From the NCBI GenBank assembly GCA_964419335.1, contig CAYQOX010000011.1, positions 36,358-100,357 on the forward strand: a stretch of DNA of 64,000 nucleotides, in the 5' to 3' direction. The notes beneath the pieces are model-generated. The model was given only the letters and a program-made list of their open reading frames with translations. It made no database searches and was not told the DNA's origin. Made by a program: the position numbers and the translations under genes. Origin of the DNA: CAYQOX01 sp964419335 (GTDB taxonomy: Bacteria > Hinthialibacterota > Hinthialibacteria > Hinthialibacterales > Hinthialibacteraceae). Position 1 is the stretch's first letter. Each line of letters opens with the position of its first letter. Below are positions 35,155 through 44,476 of the stretch, in pieces.

Positions 35155-35184
35155 AAACGGCGGGATGGAAAAACCCCGCCGTTT
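35155..35184. terminator. Hairpin between convergent genes
   Basis: AAACGGCGGG (35155-35164) pairs with CCCGCCGTTT (35175-35184), a perfect 10-bp stem. It lies between the membrane protein (+) and sulfatase (-) stops. Only short T runs flank it, so efficiency is uncertain. Confidence 0.65.
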
Positions 35185-35204
35185 ATAAGTCTGGGGAATA
35201 CGTC

Positions 35205-36593
35205 TTATTCGCGCTGTGAGGGACGTTTCCAGGGGACCTTTTCATAACGCTCCAGTTGAGCTATTAAGGCTTCTTCCAATTCTTTACGCTTCTCTCTTTC
35301 TTTTTGAGCCAAATCCGTTTGTTCGTAGGGATCCTCTTTTAAGTTGTATAATTCGAAGGGAGCCTCCGGTTTGTTGCGTAACAGTTTCCAATCACCGCGG
35401 CGAATGGCTTCGATGGTTTTGCCTTGGAATTGACGACCGCCCTCGCGGCGTCGGAAAAACAAATCGCGGTCCAGTTGGGGACGTTCTTTGCCTTGCAGGG
35501 CAGGGAGAAAACTCACTCCATCTATTTCGTGGCGGATCGGGATGCCGCAGGCTTCGAACAAGGTCGGCATAATATCCATCGAGAGAGCCATACGGTTTGT
35601 TTCGGTGCCAGGTTGGATGACTCCCGGCCAACGCACACCCATGGGTACACGAATCCCGCCTTCGTAGACGGTGCCTTTCCCGGAGCGGTAAGGGCCGTTG
35701 TTGGCGCCCACATTGCTTTGGCCGCCGTTGTCGCTGGCAAAGACTACGATGGTATTATCGCTTTGGTCAGTTTTCTCTAAGGTATCCAAGACTTTGCCGA
35801 TGCCATGATCCATGTGTTCGATGAGGGCGACGAGTTTGGCGCGTTTTTCGGAGATGTTTGATTCTCGTTCTTTCACTTTTTGCAACCATTCCTCGGGCGG
35901 CTGAATGGGGGTATGAGGCGCGTTGTAAGCGAGATAGAGAAAGAAAGGTTGGTCGCTGTCTTTGCGTTCCTGGAGGTAATCACAAGCCCAATCGCTAAAG
36001 AGATCGGTGGCATGGCCTTCGGGGTCGATTTCCTCTTTATTGAGACGCATATAGTTGATATCGTGGCGGCGATGGTGGTAGTAGTCATCCATCATATCGC
36101 CAAGGAAGCCATGGAAATGGTCGAAACCGCGTTCGTTGGGAAGATTAGGAGATTGAAGGCCAAGGTGCCATTTGCCCACGAGAGCGGTATGGTAACCCTG
36201 TTCTTTGATCCATTCCGGCATCAAATGACACTCGGGTGAGAGGTAGCCCCAGGAGTTGCTATCATGGGTGCGGATAACGCCCGGGACTCCAACCAAGTCT
36301 TGATACCGTCCAGTCAGGAGGGCGGCGCGTGTTGGAGAGCACACAGGGCAGTTGGCGTAGGCGTTGACAAAGCGGATTCCTTGGGAAATGAGGCGGTCGA
36401 TATGGGGTGATTGGAGATCCTCAGCGCCGTAACAACTTAGGTCTCCAAAGCCGAGATCATCGACCAGGATAACGAGTAAGTTGGGTTTTTTGGCGGGTTC
36501 GGCGTGAGAAAAGGGGCCCATGAGTTGGGTGAGATAACCAGCCGCGACGGCTTGGCTGCTTCGTTTTAAAAAGCCTCTACGTGTGAAATGCAT
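35205..36593 (-). CDS. Tat-exported sulfatase
   Basis: 462 residues. The N-terminus has a twin-arginine motif (FTRRGFLKRSS) and a hydrophobic segment. The sulfatase signature CSPTRAALLTGR gives Cys85, which is converted to formylglycine, and metal ligands D45/D46 lie in VILVDDLGFGD. KWHLGLQSPNLPNERGFDHFHG follows as in arylsulfatases of the S1 family. It removes sulfate esters from polysaccharides or small molecules outside the cytoplasm. No sulfatase-maturing enzyme is in the window. It lies 16 bp after the methyltransferase gene, so they probably share a transcript. Confidence 0.92.
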   Translation of the reverse strand: MHFTRRGFLKRSSQAVAAGYLTQLMGPFSHAEPAKKPNLLVILVDDLGFGDLSCYGAEDLQSPHIDRLISQGIRFVNAYANCPVCSPTRAALLTGRYQDLVGVPGVIRTHDSNSWGYLSPECHLMPEWIKEQGYHTALVGKWHLGLQSPNLPNERGFDHFHGFLGDMMDDYYHHRRHDINYMRLNKEEIDPEGHATDLFSDWACDYLQERKDSDQPFFLYLAYNAPHTPIQPPEEWLQKVKERESNISEKRAKLVALIEHMDHGIGKVLDTLEKTDQSDNTIVVFASDNGGQSNVGANNGPYRSGKGTVYEGGIRVPMGVRWPGVIQPGTETNRMALSMDIMPTLFEACGIPIRHEIDGVSFLPALQGKERPQLDRDLFFRRREGGRQFQGKTIEAIRRGDWKLLRNKPEAPFELYNLKEDPYEQTDLAQKEREKRKELEEALIAQLERYEKVPWKRPSQRE

Positions 36594-36609
36594 GATGATC
36601 CTCCCCGGA

Positions 36610-37266
36610 TTAATGTTTGATTTTAAAGATCAGAAAATATTGATAAGGAAGATCGGTTTCTTCCTGTATGAGTTCATAGCCTGCTTGTTGTAGTTCGTCG
36701 ATGGCAGTCGATTTTGCTAGGTTGTGGCCAGGGGGCGGCCCCACTTCTTGTCTTTCCTTTTTCCAATCGACAATGACGATTTTTCCATCGGGGGCAAGAT
36801 GACGTTTAAGGTCTTTGTAGTAATCGACACGGTTTTCAAGATGGTGATTGGTGTTACAGTTAAAAATGAAATCGATGCTTTGGATTGGAAGCATGGGTCG
36901 ATCGGGAGCCGCATAGACGGTAACAATGTTGTGGAGATTCTCTTGTTTGGCTCTTTCTTGGAGATATTCTAAAAGGTTGGTGGCGAGATCACAGCAATAG
37001 ACGGTACCTTTAGGGCCAACACGTCGGGCAAAAGGGCGAGAAAAGTAGCCTGTGGCCCCGCCAATGTCGGCAATGAGATCGCCTTCTTGTAAGTCCATGG
37101 CCTGGATGACTTGATTGACTTTCTGCCATTCGGCACGCTCCGGATTTTCAAAAGATTGTGGACTATAGCGGCGGCCTTCCTGAGTATCGGCGGGGATGAC
37201 CCAAAGCCATGCTGTTATAATACACAATCCCACAAAAACAGCGAATGAACGTTTTAAATATTTCAT
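36610..37266 (-). CDS. SAM-dependent methyltransferase with a signal-like N-terminus
   Basis: 218 residues. A hydrophobic N-terminal segment (about 8-25) looks like a signal peptide or anchor. The class I methyltransferase fold follows: LIADIGGATGYFSRPFA (SAM-binding loop), VYCCDLA and GKIVIVDWKKER. Targets are unknown. SAM is made in the cytoplasm, so an exported form would be odd; the segment could be an anchor with the domain facing inward. Probably the first gene of an operon with the sulfatase. Confidence 0.75.
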   Translation of the reverse strand: MKYLKRSFAVFVGLCIITAWLWVIPADTQEGRRYSPQSFENPERAEWQKVNQVIQAMDLQEGDLIADIGGATGYFSRPFARRVGPKGTVYCCDLATNLLEYLQERAKQENLHNIVTVYAAPDRPMLPIQSIDFIFNCNTNHHLENRVDYYKDLKRHLAPDGKIVIVDWKKERQEVGPPPGHNLAKSTAIDELQQAGYELIQEETDLPYQYFLIFKIKH

Positions 37267-37429
37267 GCTCCCAGATCCTCGTTTTAGAATGGTTCTTTAT
37301 AGTATCATCGTAGGCAAAAAAAAGGCGATAGAGAAGAGAATGAGGAGGAAATTTTCTTGCAAGCATTGCCGTAGGCTCTGTTTATTTCCCCTCCCGTGGG
37401 GATTGCCTCATAAAACAATAACAACCGAG

Positions 37430-37435
37430 TATAAT
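37430..37435 (+). promoter_or_regulatory. Candidate -10 element ahead of the Wsp-type operon
   Basis: A perfect TATAAT at 37430-37435 would start transcription near 37442, about 38 nt before the MCP start. The best upstream TTGCCT (37403-37408) is 21 bp away, too far for a normal -35, so an activator may be needed. Confidence 0.35.
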
Positions 37436-37479
37436 AAGAACATTGATTGGTATATGAAAATCAGTTTGGAGAGACTCTT

Positions 37480-39807
37480 ATGGCACTAAAACGATGGCGT
37501 GATATTAGTATTTGGAGCAAATTATTTACTCTGATGTTAGCGGTGGGCATTCTACCGATATTGATTTTAGGGATTGGATCCATTTTACGCTCCAAATGGG
37601 CGTTAGAAAACGCGGCGATCAACCAATTGATTTCAATTCGATCGATGAAAAAAAATCAGATCGAGAACGTATTTGAGCATATGCGTAGTCAAGTCATCAC
37701 GTTTTCTGAAGACTTGATGGTGGTGGACGCGATGGGAGAGTTTACCCAGGCCTTCGAGACATTAGGGGAGAAGCCATGTGAGTATTATGTTCAAAATAAA
37801 GAAAATCTGGATGCGCAACTCCGTGAGCAGTATGAATATCAGCAGAGAAATACCTTGGAGGCGCCTGAGGATGCCTTGGATCAGTGGTATCCACGTGAGC
37901 ATGTCACGTGCATATTACAGTCCTTGTATATAGCAGAAAATACCTATCCATCCAAGGAAAAAAAGAAACTAGCCGCGGCTCCGGATGATTCGCTCTATAC
38001 TCAATTTCATAAGAAGTACCACCTCATTTTTCGGGATATTATGGAGAAATTTGATTATCACGATGTTTATCTGATCGAACCCGAAAGCGGCTATATTGTG
38101 TATTCGGTGATGAAAGAGGTAGATTATGCGACCACTTTAAAAAACGGGCCGTATCGAGATTCCAATTTTGCTCATGTGTTGAACAAGGCGTTGGAAACGG
38201 AGAACAAAGACGCGGCGTTTATCACGGATTATGAGCAATACACCCCTTCTTATGATACTCCAACCGCGTTTCTGGCATCGCCGATCTATGATGGGGAAGA
38301 CAAAATCGGGGTATTGGCTTTTCAAATTTCCACAAAAAAAATCAATCAAATCATGACGGATCATCAATCTTGGCGGGATGTGGGTTTGGGCGAAACCGGT
38401 GAAAGTTATATTATCGCGCAGGACACCTCTATGCGCAATGATTCACGTTTCTTCTTGGAAAATAAAGAGGGATTTCTTCAAAATTTGGAAAGAAGGAATT
38501 CCTCAAGAAAAACAATCGAGCGTATCCAAAAAACAAATACTACGATTCTATTTCAGAATGTGCGTACGGAGGGTGCTGAAGCCGCTGTGCAGGGTGAACC
38601 AGGAGAAAAGGTGTATACCAATTATCGTGGGCATCAAGTGATTGGTGCATTTGCGCCCGTGAATATTCCTGGCTTAGATTGGTATATCATGGCGGAAATA
38701 GAACAGAGTGAAGCCTTTTTGCCGGCAACCCAGTTAGTGAGAAGTATCGGGTTTAATCTACTGGTGGTGTTAGTGATCGTATTCTTCTTTGGCCTGCCCA
38801 TTATACGCAATATTGCACGTTCGATTCGCAAAGTGACGAGTGAATTGTGCAGTCTATCGTCGAGTGAAGCGGATTTGACGATACGGATTCCAGATGAATC
38901 TAACGATGAGGTTGGACGTTTGGCGAAAAGTTTCAATCAGCTCATGGAGAAACTATCGGATTTGGTTAAGCAAGTGCAAAATTCCGGAGTCCAAGTCACC
39001 TCTTCTTCGACACAAATTGCTGCCTCTTCAAGAGAATTGGAAGCTTCGGTTTCAGAACAGGCGTCTTCTACCAATGAAGTAGTTGCAACGGCAAAAGAAA
39101 TTTCTACGACCTCACAGGAACTCAGTCACACGATGAATGATTCCACTCAAGTGGCGAGTCAATTAGGTACGTTGGCGAATCATGGGCAAGATAGTATTCA
39201 TCAAATCGAAAATACCATGCAGCAATTACGAAGCGCGACCCAATCGATCTCCTCAAAACTCAGTACGATCAATGATAAAGCGGGGAACATTAATTCGGTG
39301 GTGACAACGATTACCAAAGTGGCGGATCAAACCAACTTGCTTTCCCTAAATGCGGCTATCGAAGCCGAAAAAGCGGGAGAGTATGGATTAGGTTTTTCGG
39401 TTGTTGCGCGGGAAATCCGGCGTTTAGCGGATCAGAGCGCGGTCGCCACGTTGGATATTGAGCAGATGGTAAATGAAATGCAATCCGCGGTTTCGGCAGG
39501 AGTGATGGAGATGGATAAATTTTCGAAAGAAGTGACGAATGGAGTCGAGGTCGTTAATTCTTTGAGCTCCAATTTGGAAATGTTTATCGACCAGGTTCAG
39601 CAGCTGACACCCCGGTTTGAATCGGTCAATGAAGGCATGCATTCACAATCCGAAGGTGCCAAGCAGATCAGTGAATCCATGATACAATTAAATGAAGGGG
39701 CGCAACAAGTCGCGGAATCGCTGCGTGAGTTGAACGAAGCGATAGAACAATTGAATGAAGCAGCCCATGGAATGCAAGATGAAGTTGCCAAATTCAAAGT
39801 CACATAG
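37480..39807 (+). CDS. Methyl-accepting chemotaxis protein, receptor of the Wsp-type system
   Basis: 775 residues from ATG 37480, which has GGAGAG upstream. First helix about 14-36, periplasmic domain of about 380 residues (Cache-like, with GLGETGESYIIAQD late in it), second helix about 420-442, HAMP, and the signalling domain with its hairpin tip KVADQTNLLSLNAAIEAEKAG. WspA of Pseudomonas is much shorter, with a four-helix-bundle sensor, so this receptor probably answers a different signal. It is first in a tightly packed operon that runs to the REC-PP2C gene and overlaps the CheW gene by 29 bp. Confidence 0.92.
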   Translation: MALKRWRDISIWSKLFTLMLAVGILPILILGIGSILRSKWALENAAINQLISIRSMKKNQIENVFEHMRSQVITFSEDLMVVDAMGEFTQAFETLGEKPCEYYVQNKENLDAQLREQYEYQQRNTLEAPEDALDQWYPREHVTCILQSLYIAENTYPSKEKKKLAAAPDDSLYTQFHKKYHLIFRDIMEKFDYHDVYLIEPESGYIVYSVMKEVDYATTLKNGPYRDSNFAHVLNKALETENKDAAFITDYEQYTPSYDTPTAFLASPIYDGEDKIGVLAFQISTKKINQIMTDHQSWRDVGLGETGESYIIAQDTSMRNDSRFFLENKEGFLQNLERRNSSRKTIERIQKTNTTILFQNVRTEGAEAAVQGEPGEKVYTNYRGHQVIGAFAPVNIPGLDWYIMAEIEQSEAFLPATQLVRSIGFNLLVVLVIVFFFGLPIIRNIARSIRKVTSELCSLSSSEADLTIRIPDESNDEVGRLAKSFNQLMEKLSDLVKQVQNSGVQVTSSSTQIAASSRELEASVSEQASSTNEVVATAKEISTTSQELSHTMNDSTQVASQLGTLANHGQDSIHQIENTMQQLRSATQSISSKLSTINDKAGNINSVVTTITKVADQTNLLSLNAAIEAEKAGEYGLGFSVVAREIRRLADQSAVATLDIEQMVNEMQSAVSAGVMEMDKFSKEVTNGVEVVNSLSSNLEMFIDQVQQLTPRFESVNEGMHSQSEGAKQISESMIQLNEGAQQVAESLRELNEAIEQLNEAAHGMQDEVAKFKVT

Positions 39808-40297
39808 CCGGGATCGGTTCTTTTTGGAGTTTAGGCTTGGTTTTGATCGCTTTGCTCTGCCGGGTGAATCGATTGTGGAAATTATCCCGAAGGTCAGTTT
39901 GCGCAATATCCCCAATTCTCCAGATTACGTGCGCGGGTTGATGTACTATCGGGATGCCATTGTGCCGGTGATTGATTTATGTCAATTAGCGATTGGTGAT
40001 GCCTGTAAAAATCGGTATAGCACCCGCATTCTATTGACCCGGTATCCAACCTATTGGAAAGAGATGCGGCTTTTGGGATTGATGGTAGAACATGCGACCG
40101 AGATGTTTACAATCCATCCCGATTTAATCAGCCCCCCCGGGATTATGTTAGAAAACGCCCCGTTTATGAGTGATGTATTAAAGCATGAGACCGGGTTAAT
40201 TCAGAGTATCAATTTGGAAAAGATATTGCCAAAGTCACTGCAAAAAGAGCTATTTCTCCTCGAAGAGGACAAAGGGAATGTCACTGGAAAAGATTAA
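39779..40297 (+). CDS. wspB: CheW-like coupling protein (WspB position)
   Basis: About 172 residues. FFLEFRLGFDRFALPGESIVEIIPKVSLRNIPNSPDYVRGLMYYRDAIVPVIDL has the CheW fold and its conserved Gly and Arg. It links the receptor to the CheA-type kinase. I chose ATG 39779 because it begins just before the conserved domain; an ATG at 39755 is also in frame. It overlaps both the receptor gene and the CheR gene, which shows strong translational coupling. Confidence 0.85.
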   Translation: MKLPNSKSHSRDRFFLEFRLGFDRFALPGESIVEIIPKVSLRNIPNSPDYVRGLMYYRDAIVPVIDLCQLAIGDACKNRYSTRILLTRYPTYWKEMRLLGLMVEHATEMFTIHPDLISPPGIMLENAPFMSDVLKHETGLIQSINLEKILPKSLQKELFLLEEDKGNVTGKD

Positions 40298-41522
40298 AGA
40301 TCTTGTCAATAAACATATGGGAATGGATATTTCGACACTAGGCGAAGGGGCGTTGTTGCGTGCCTTGCGGAAGCGCGAAGCCGGTCAAACAAAGTCAGAA
40401 CTTGAGGTGTATTACCGGCGTTTATTACATTCACGGCGTGAACTGCATGAATTGTGTGAAAGGTTGGTGGTGCCGGAGACGTGGTTCTTTCGCGAAAAGG
40501 AAGCGTTTGTGCTTTTACGTCAAATCGTATCGCAATGGAAATATTCGGGAATAATGGAAACACCATTGCGGGTGTTGAGTATCCCATGTTCTACCGGAGA
40601 GGAACCATATTCCATCGCAATTACTTTGTTACAGGCTGGATTGAATCCTGAGGAATTCCATATTGATGCGGTGGATATTAGCAAAACCGCGGTGGAGAAA
40701 GCAGAAAAAGGACTTTATGGTTCCACCTCTTTTCACCGCAATGACCTAGAGCATTATAAGAATTACTTTGAGCCCGTGGGAAAACAATGCAAGGTGAGAG
40801 AGACGGTGCGAGAATCTGTGCATTTTCATCATGAGAATGTTATGCATCCATTTATGTTTGCTATAGGGATTCAGTATCCCGTGATCTTTTTGCGTAACTT
40901 GTTGATCTATTTGGATTATTCTTCGCGCAAGAAAGTATTGGAGAAAATGGATCGCTTGTTAACACCTGAGGGATATCTTTTTGTGGGGGCCGCCGAGACT
41001 CTGATTCCTATGGCCTCAGAGTACACACGAGTGTTGCATCCACACTCGTTTGCATTTAAGAAGGAGAAAGAAGAGAAAAAAACTGCAATTAAGCCGATTA
41101 AAAAGCCAGAGCCCGATTCTGTAATCAAAGAAGCGAAATCACTTTTGATCAACAAGGTTTCTCCACCCTTGCAAGAGGAAGAAAAATCGGATTATGCCGA
41201 ATCCTTGAAAAAAGCGCAAACCTATGCGAATCAGGGACGTCTGGGTGATGCATTAAAATTGTGTGAGGGTTTGCTTGAACAGAATTATAAGGATGTCTCG
41301 GTGTATGGGTTGAAAGGACAAATTCACCAAGCGCGGTTGGAAGACAGGCTTGCGGAAAGTTGTTTTCAAAAGGCTTTATATTTCGATCCATATCATTATG
41401 AATCCTTGGTTCATCTTTCTTTGTTGATGGATCAATGGGGGCGAAATGATCAAGCTAAGATTTATAGACAACGTTTGAATCGTCTCGCTGAAAGTCAAAA
41501 ACAAATCACTGAAAAGAAATAG
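40278..41522 (+). CDS. wspC: CheR-type receptor methyltransferase with TPR tail (WspC)
   Basis: 414 residues. The CheR domain contains VPETWFFREKEAFVLL, then LSIPCSTGEEPYSIAI (SAM-binding) and the IDAVDISKTAVEKAEKGLY motif. The C-terminal part (about 305-400) holds two or three TPR repeats (ALKLCEGLLEQNYKDVSVYGLKGQI). The CheR-TPR combination, about 415 residues long, is the WspC layout. It methylates receptor glutamates for adaptation. Start ATG 40278 overlaps the CheW gene by 20 bp. Confidence 0.92.
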   Translation: MSLEKIKDLVNKHMGMDISTLGEGALLRALRKREAGQTKSELEVYYRRLLHSRRELHELCERLVVPETWFFREKEAFVLLRQIVSQWKYSGIMETPLRVLSIPCSTGEEPYSIAITLLQAGLNPEEFHIDAVDISKTAVEKAEKGLYGSTSFHRNDLEHYKNYFEPVGKQCKVRETVRESVHFHHENVMHPFMFAIGIQYPVIFLRNLLIYLDYSSRKKVLEKMDRLLTPEGYLFVGAAETLIPMASEYTRVLHPHSFAFKKEKEEKKTAIKPIKKPEPDSVIKEAKSLLINKVSPPLQEEEKSDYAESLKKAQTYANQGRLGDALKLCEGLLEQNYKDVSVYGLKGQIHQARLEDRLAESCFQKALYFDPYHYESLVHLSLLMDQWGRNDQAKIYRQRLNRLAESQKQITEKK

Positions 41523-41532
41523 AGTAGATCGG

Positions 41533-42195
41533 ATGGAACCGGTACAAATTGAAGCCTGTTGGAAGCGTGTGGGAACCAGTGGAGATCGTTCGTGTCCCAA
41601 TTTGAGGGACGTAATCCATTGCCGCAATTGTCCGGTTTATTCAGATGCAGGACGCATTCTTCTCGATCGCATTCCCCCGACGGATTACCTTCAACATTGG
41701 ACTCGATTGATTTCCACGCAAAAGGCGGAGGAAAAACGAGGTGAACTCTCGGTTTTATTGTTCCGTTTGGGGGAAGAATACTTGGCGTTATCCACTGAGG
41801 TATTGCAGGAAATTGCCGAGGTAGGGGTGATTCATTCGATTCCCCATCGCACCAATGATCGCTTGCTAGGCATGGTGAATATACGGGGATCGTTAATATT
41901 ATGTTTTTCATTGGCGACGATACTTGGAATAGAAAAGGAGAGAGAGCCCCATACGCGACAGGAGGGGTATCCACGTTGGGTGGTGATAGCGAAGGATGAG
42001 AAGCGCTGGATGTTTCCCGCGGATGAAGTTTTTGACGTTGCCCATTTTCGAAAAGAGGAAGCACGGGATGTTCCTGTGACGGCTATGAAATCGCTCCATC
42101 ATCATTCGCAAGGGATCCTCGTTTGGAAGGATAAGAATGTTGGTTTGTTGAATGAAGATTCCTTGATCGAAAGCATGGAAAGGAGTCTGCCTTGA
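41533..42195 (+). CDS. wspD: Second CheW with N-terminal cysteine motif (WspD)
   Basis: 220 residues. An N-terminal segment has four cysteines (C9, C21, C30, C33) in CWKRVG, DRSCP and HCRNCPVY, exactly the motif that marks WspD-type CheW proteins. A CheW domain follows (about 75-215). The cysteine spacing could bind a metal or iron-sulfur cluster, but no function is established. It couples the receptor to WspE. It ends in an overlap with the TTG start of the CheA gene. Confidence 0.9.
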   Translation: MEPVQIEACWKRVGTSGDRSCPNLRDVIHCRNCPVYSDAGRILLDRIPPTDYLQHWTRLISTQKAEEKRGELSVLLFRLGEEYLALSTEVLQEIAEVGVIHSIPHRTNDRLLGMVNIRGSLILCFSLATILGIEKEREPHTRQEGYPRWVVIAKDEKRWMFPADEVFDVAHFRKEEARDVPVTAMKSLHHHSQGILVWKDKNVGLLNEDSLIESMERSLP

Positions 42196-44474
42196 ATCGC
42201 CGGAAAGATCAAGATTTTAGCGATTATTCCATGCTGGATCTATTCCGGATGGAAGTAGAAACGCATTCATCAACATTGAATGACGGTTTGCTGCGTTTGG
42301 AAAAAAAGCCAAATGAGAAGGAAACCCTAGATGAACTTATGCGTGCGGCACATTCCATCAAGGGAGCAGCGCGTATCGTGCAACTCGATCCAGTGGTGCA
42401 ATTGGCTCATGCGCTGGAGGATTGTTTTTCGGCGGCAAAAGGAAATCGCATTTCGGTTGATTCGGCGATTATTGATTTATGGCTGCAAGGGGTGGATGCG
42501 TTAGCGCGAATACCTACAGAAGCGGGGAAATCCTTCGACTCATGGATCGAGCAACGGGCAGCTCAATTAAATGCGCTAACCCAAAAAATTCAAGATGTTC
42601 TCAATCAACCTCAATCCGATCATCCGCCACCGCCTGTTAAATCTGAGACGAAAGATCAACCTCCGCAAGTAAAACAAACCGTACCGACAGAAACCAAAAC
42701 AGAATTAGAACCTCCCTCTTATGAAATCAAAGAAAAGCATCGATACGTGCGCATGTCGGCCGAGCATTTGGATCGACTCATGGGGCTCGCGGGAGAATCC
42801 ATGGTCGAGGTGAGGCGGTTAAAGCCTCTCTCACAAAATATATTGAAAATGAGGGAGATTTACTCGCACCAGAGTAATTTGATCGAGCATATTGTTCATT
42901 CTTTGGATCGTGATCAAGTGGATGATCATGTGCTCTCCCATTTCGAAGATTTGCGGAATTTGTTTGTGCAGGGACGTAGTCTTCTTAATGAGCATTATAA
43001 CGAATTTGAATCTTACTCCCGCCGCTCCGCTTCGATTAGTAACAGTTTATATCGCGAAGTAATCGCGAACCGAATGAGGCCTTTTAATGACGGAATTCTA
43101 GCTTTTCCGCGTTTCGTGCGAGATTTGTCACGTCGATTGAATAAAAAGGTCCAGTTGGAAGTCCGGGGACGGTATACCGAAGTCGATCGTGATATCCTGG
43201 ATAAAATTGAATCTCCCTTGAATCATCTTTTACGCAATGCGGTAGATCATGGAATGGAGACGCCCGAGGAGCGGGTAGCCCAGGGAAAGCCGGAAACCGG
43301 CCGGATTCTCTTGGAAGCCCGCCATCATGGGGGGATGTTATGTATTAAAGTACGTGATGATGGGCGTGGAATCGATATCGAGCGTTTGCGACAACGGATT
43401 CTTAATAAAGGGATGGCGAAGCCCGATATGGTGGAGAAGATGTCGGAAGCGGAACTTTTGGATTTTCTCTTCCTGCCGGGATTTTCCACGAGCGATGAGG
43501 TGACAGAAATATCCGGCCGCGGGTTTGGTCTGGATGTGGTACACAAGGTAGTACATGAAATTGGGGGAGTGGTGCATACCAAATCCAAACTGGGGGATGG
43601 TACTTCTATTAATCTGCATTTACCGCTGACACTTTCTGTGATTCGGACGTTGTTGGTGGAGATTGCAGGTGAGCCATATGCTTTTCCTTTATCTCGTATT
43701 GATCGCACGATGATGCTTCCCCGAGAAGAGATCGATTTGATTGAAAATATCCAGTATTGTACGTTGGATAATGAAAATATTGGCATCCTTAGCGCAGCCC
43801 AAATTTTAGAGTTGCAGGAGACCATTACTTATCGGGATTCTTATCCCGTGGTGTTGCTCAATGACCGGAATCGGCGATATGGATTATCGGTCGATCGTTT
43901 TTTGGGGGAACGCGAGTTGGTGGTTCGCCCCATTGATCCACGGTTAGGAAAAGTACAGGACATTAGTTCGGCTTCGATTATGACCGATGGAAGCCCCGTG
44001 TTGGTCATCGATGTAGAAGATCTGCTTAAATCCATGGATCGGGTACTTTCTAGCGGAGGACTTCAGAAGATTGGAACAAAGCATAAGTTTGTTAAAAAGC
44101 GCAAATCCCGGGTGCTGGTAATTGATGACTCGATTACCGTGCGCGAGGTCGAGCGCAAATTATTGCAGAACAAGGGATATGATGTTGATGTGGCTGTAGA
44201 TGGGGTGGATGGTTGGAACCTGCTGCGTAATGGGGAATATGATTTGGTGATGACCGATATCGATATGCCGCGCATGAATGGAATTGAACTTGTCCAGCAA
44301 GTGAAAAATCATCCGCAATACAAAGAATTGCCGATCATGGTTGTCTCTTATAAAGAACGGGAGGAAGATCGAAAAGCAGGCCTAGAAGCAGGTGCCGATT
44401 ATTATTTAACCAAGAGCAGTTTTCATGATGAATCGTTGGTTGATGCGGTGAAGAATTTGATTGGGGAGCCATAA
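42192..44474 (+). CDS. wspE: Hybrid CheA histidine kinase with receiver (WspE)
   Basis: 760 residues. HPt domain with AAHSIKGAARIV (phospho-His54), a proline-rich linker (about 135-175), dimerisation and HATPase domains (NHLLRNAVDHGMETPEER, DDGRGID, GRGFGLDVV), a CheW-like domain, and a C-terminal receiver (VLVIDDSITVRE, phospho-Asp about 689 in MTDIDMPRMNG). This is the WspE layout. It phosphorylates the output regulator and WspF. The start is TTG 42192, overlapping the wspD stop, with AAAGGAG about 6 bp upstream; homology begins just after it (DLFRMEVE). Confidence 0.93.
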   Translation: MNRRKDQDFSDYSMLDLFRMEVETHSSTLNDGLLRLEKKPNEKETLDELMRAAHSIKGAARIVQLDPVVQLAHALEDCFSAAKGNRISVDSAIIDLWLQGVDALARIPTEAGKSFDSWIEQRAAQLNALTQKIQDVLNQPQSDHPPPPVKSETKDQPPQVKQTVPTETKTELEPPSYEIKEKHRYVRMSAEHLDRLMGLAGESMVEVRRLKPLSQNILKMREIYSHQSNLIEHIVHSLDRDQVDDHVLSHFEDLRNLFVQGRSLLNEHYNEFESYSRRSASISNSLYREVIANRMRPFNDGILAFPRFVRDLSRRLNKKVQLEVRGRYTEVDRDILDKIESPLNHLLRNAVDHGMETPEERVAQGKPETGRILLEARHHGGMLCIKVRDDGRGIDIERLRQRILNKGMAKPDMVEKMSEAELLDFLFLPGFSTSDEVTEISGRGFGLDVVHKVVHEIGGVVHTKSKLGDGTSINLHLPLTLSVIRTLLVEIAGEPYAFPLSRIDRTMMLPREEIDLIENIQYCTLDNENIGILSAAQILELQETITYRDSYPVVLLNDRNRRYGLSVDRFLGERELVVRPIDPRLGKVQDISSASIMTDGSPVLVIDVEDLLKSMDRVLSSGGLQKIGTKHKFVKKRKSRVLVIDDSITVREVERKLLQNKGYDVDVAVDGVDGWNLLRNGEYDLVMTDIDMPRMNGIELVQQVKNHPQYKELPIMVVSYKEREEDRKAGLEAGADYYLTKSSFHDESLVDAVKNLIGEP

Positions 44475-44476
44475 CT

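Noticed and set aside
41495..42064. 189-codon frame on the - strand
   Set aside because: Shadow of wspD; composition is that of antisense to the CheW motifs.
43325..43825. 166-codon frame on the - strand
   Set aside because: Opposite strand of wspE, whose conserved motifs explain the sequence.
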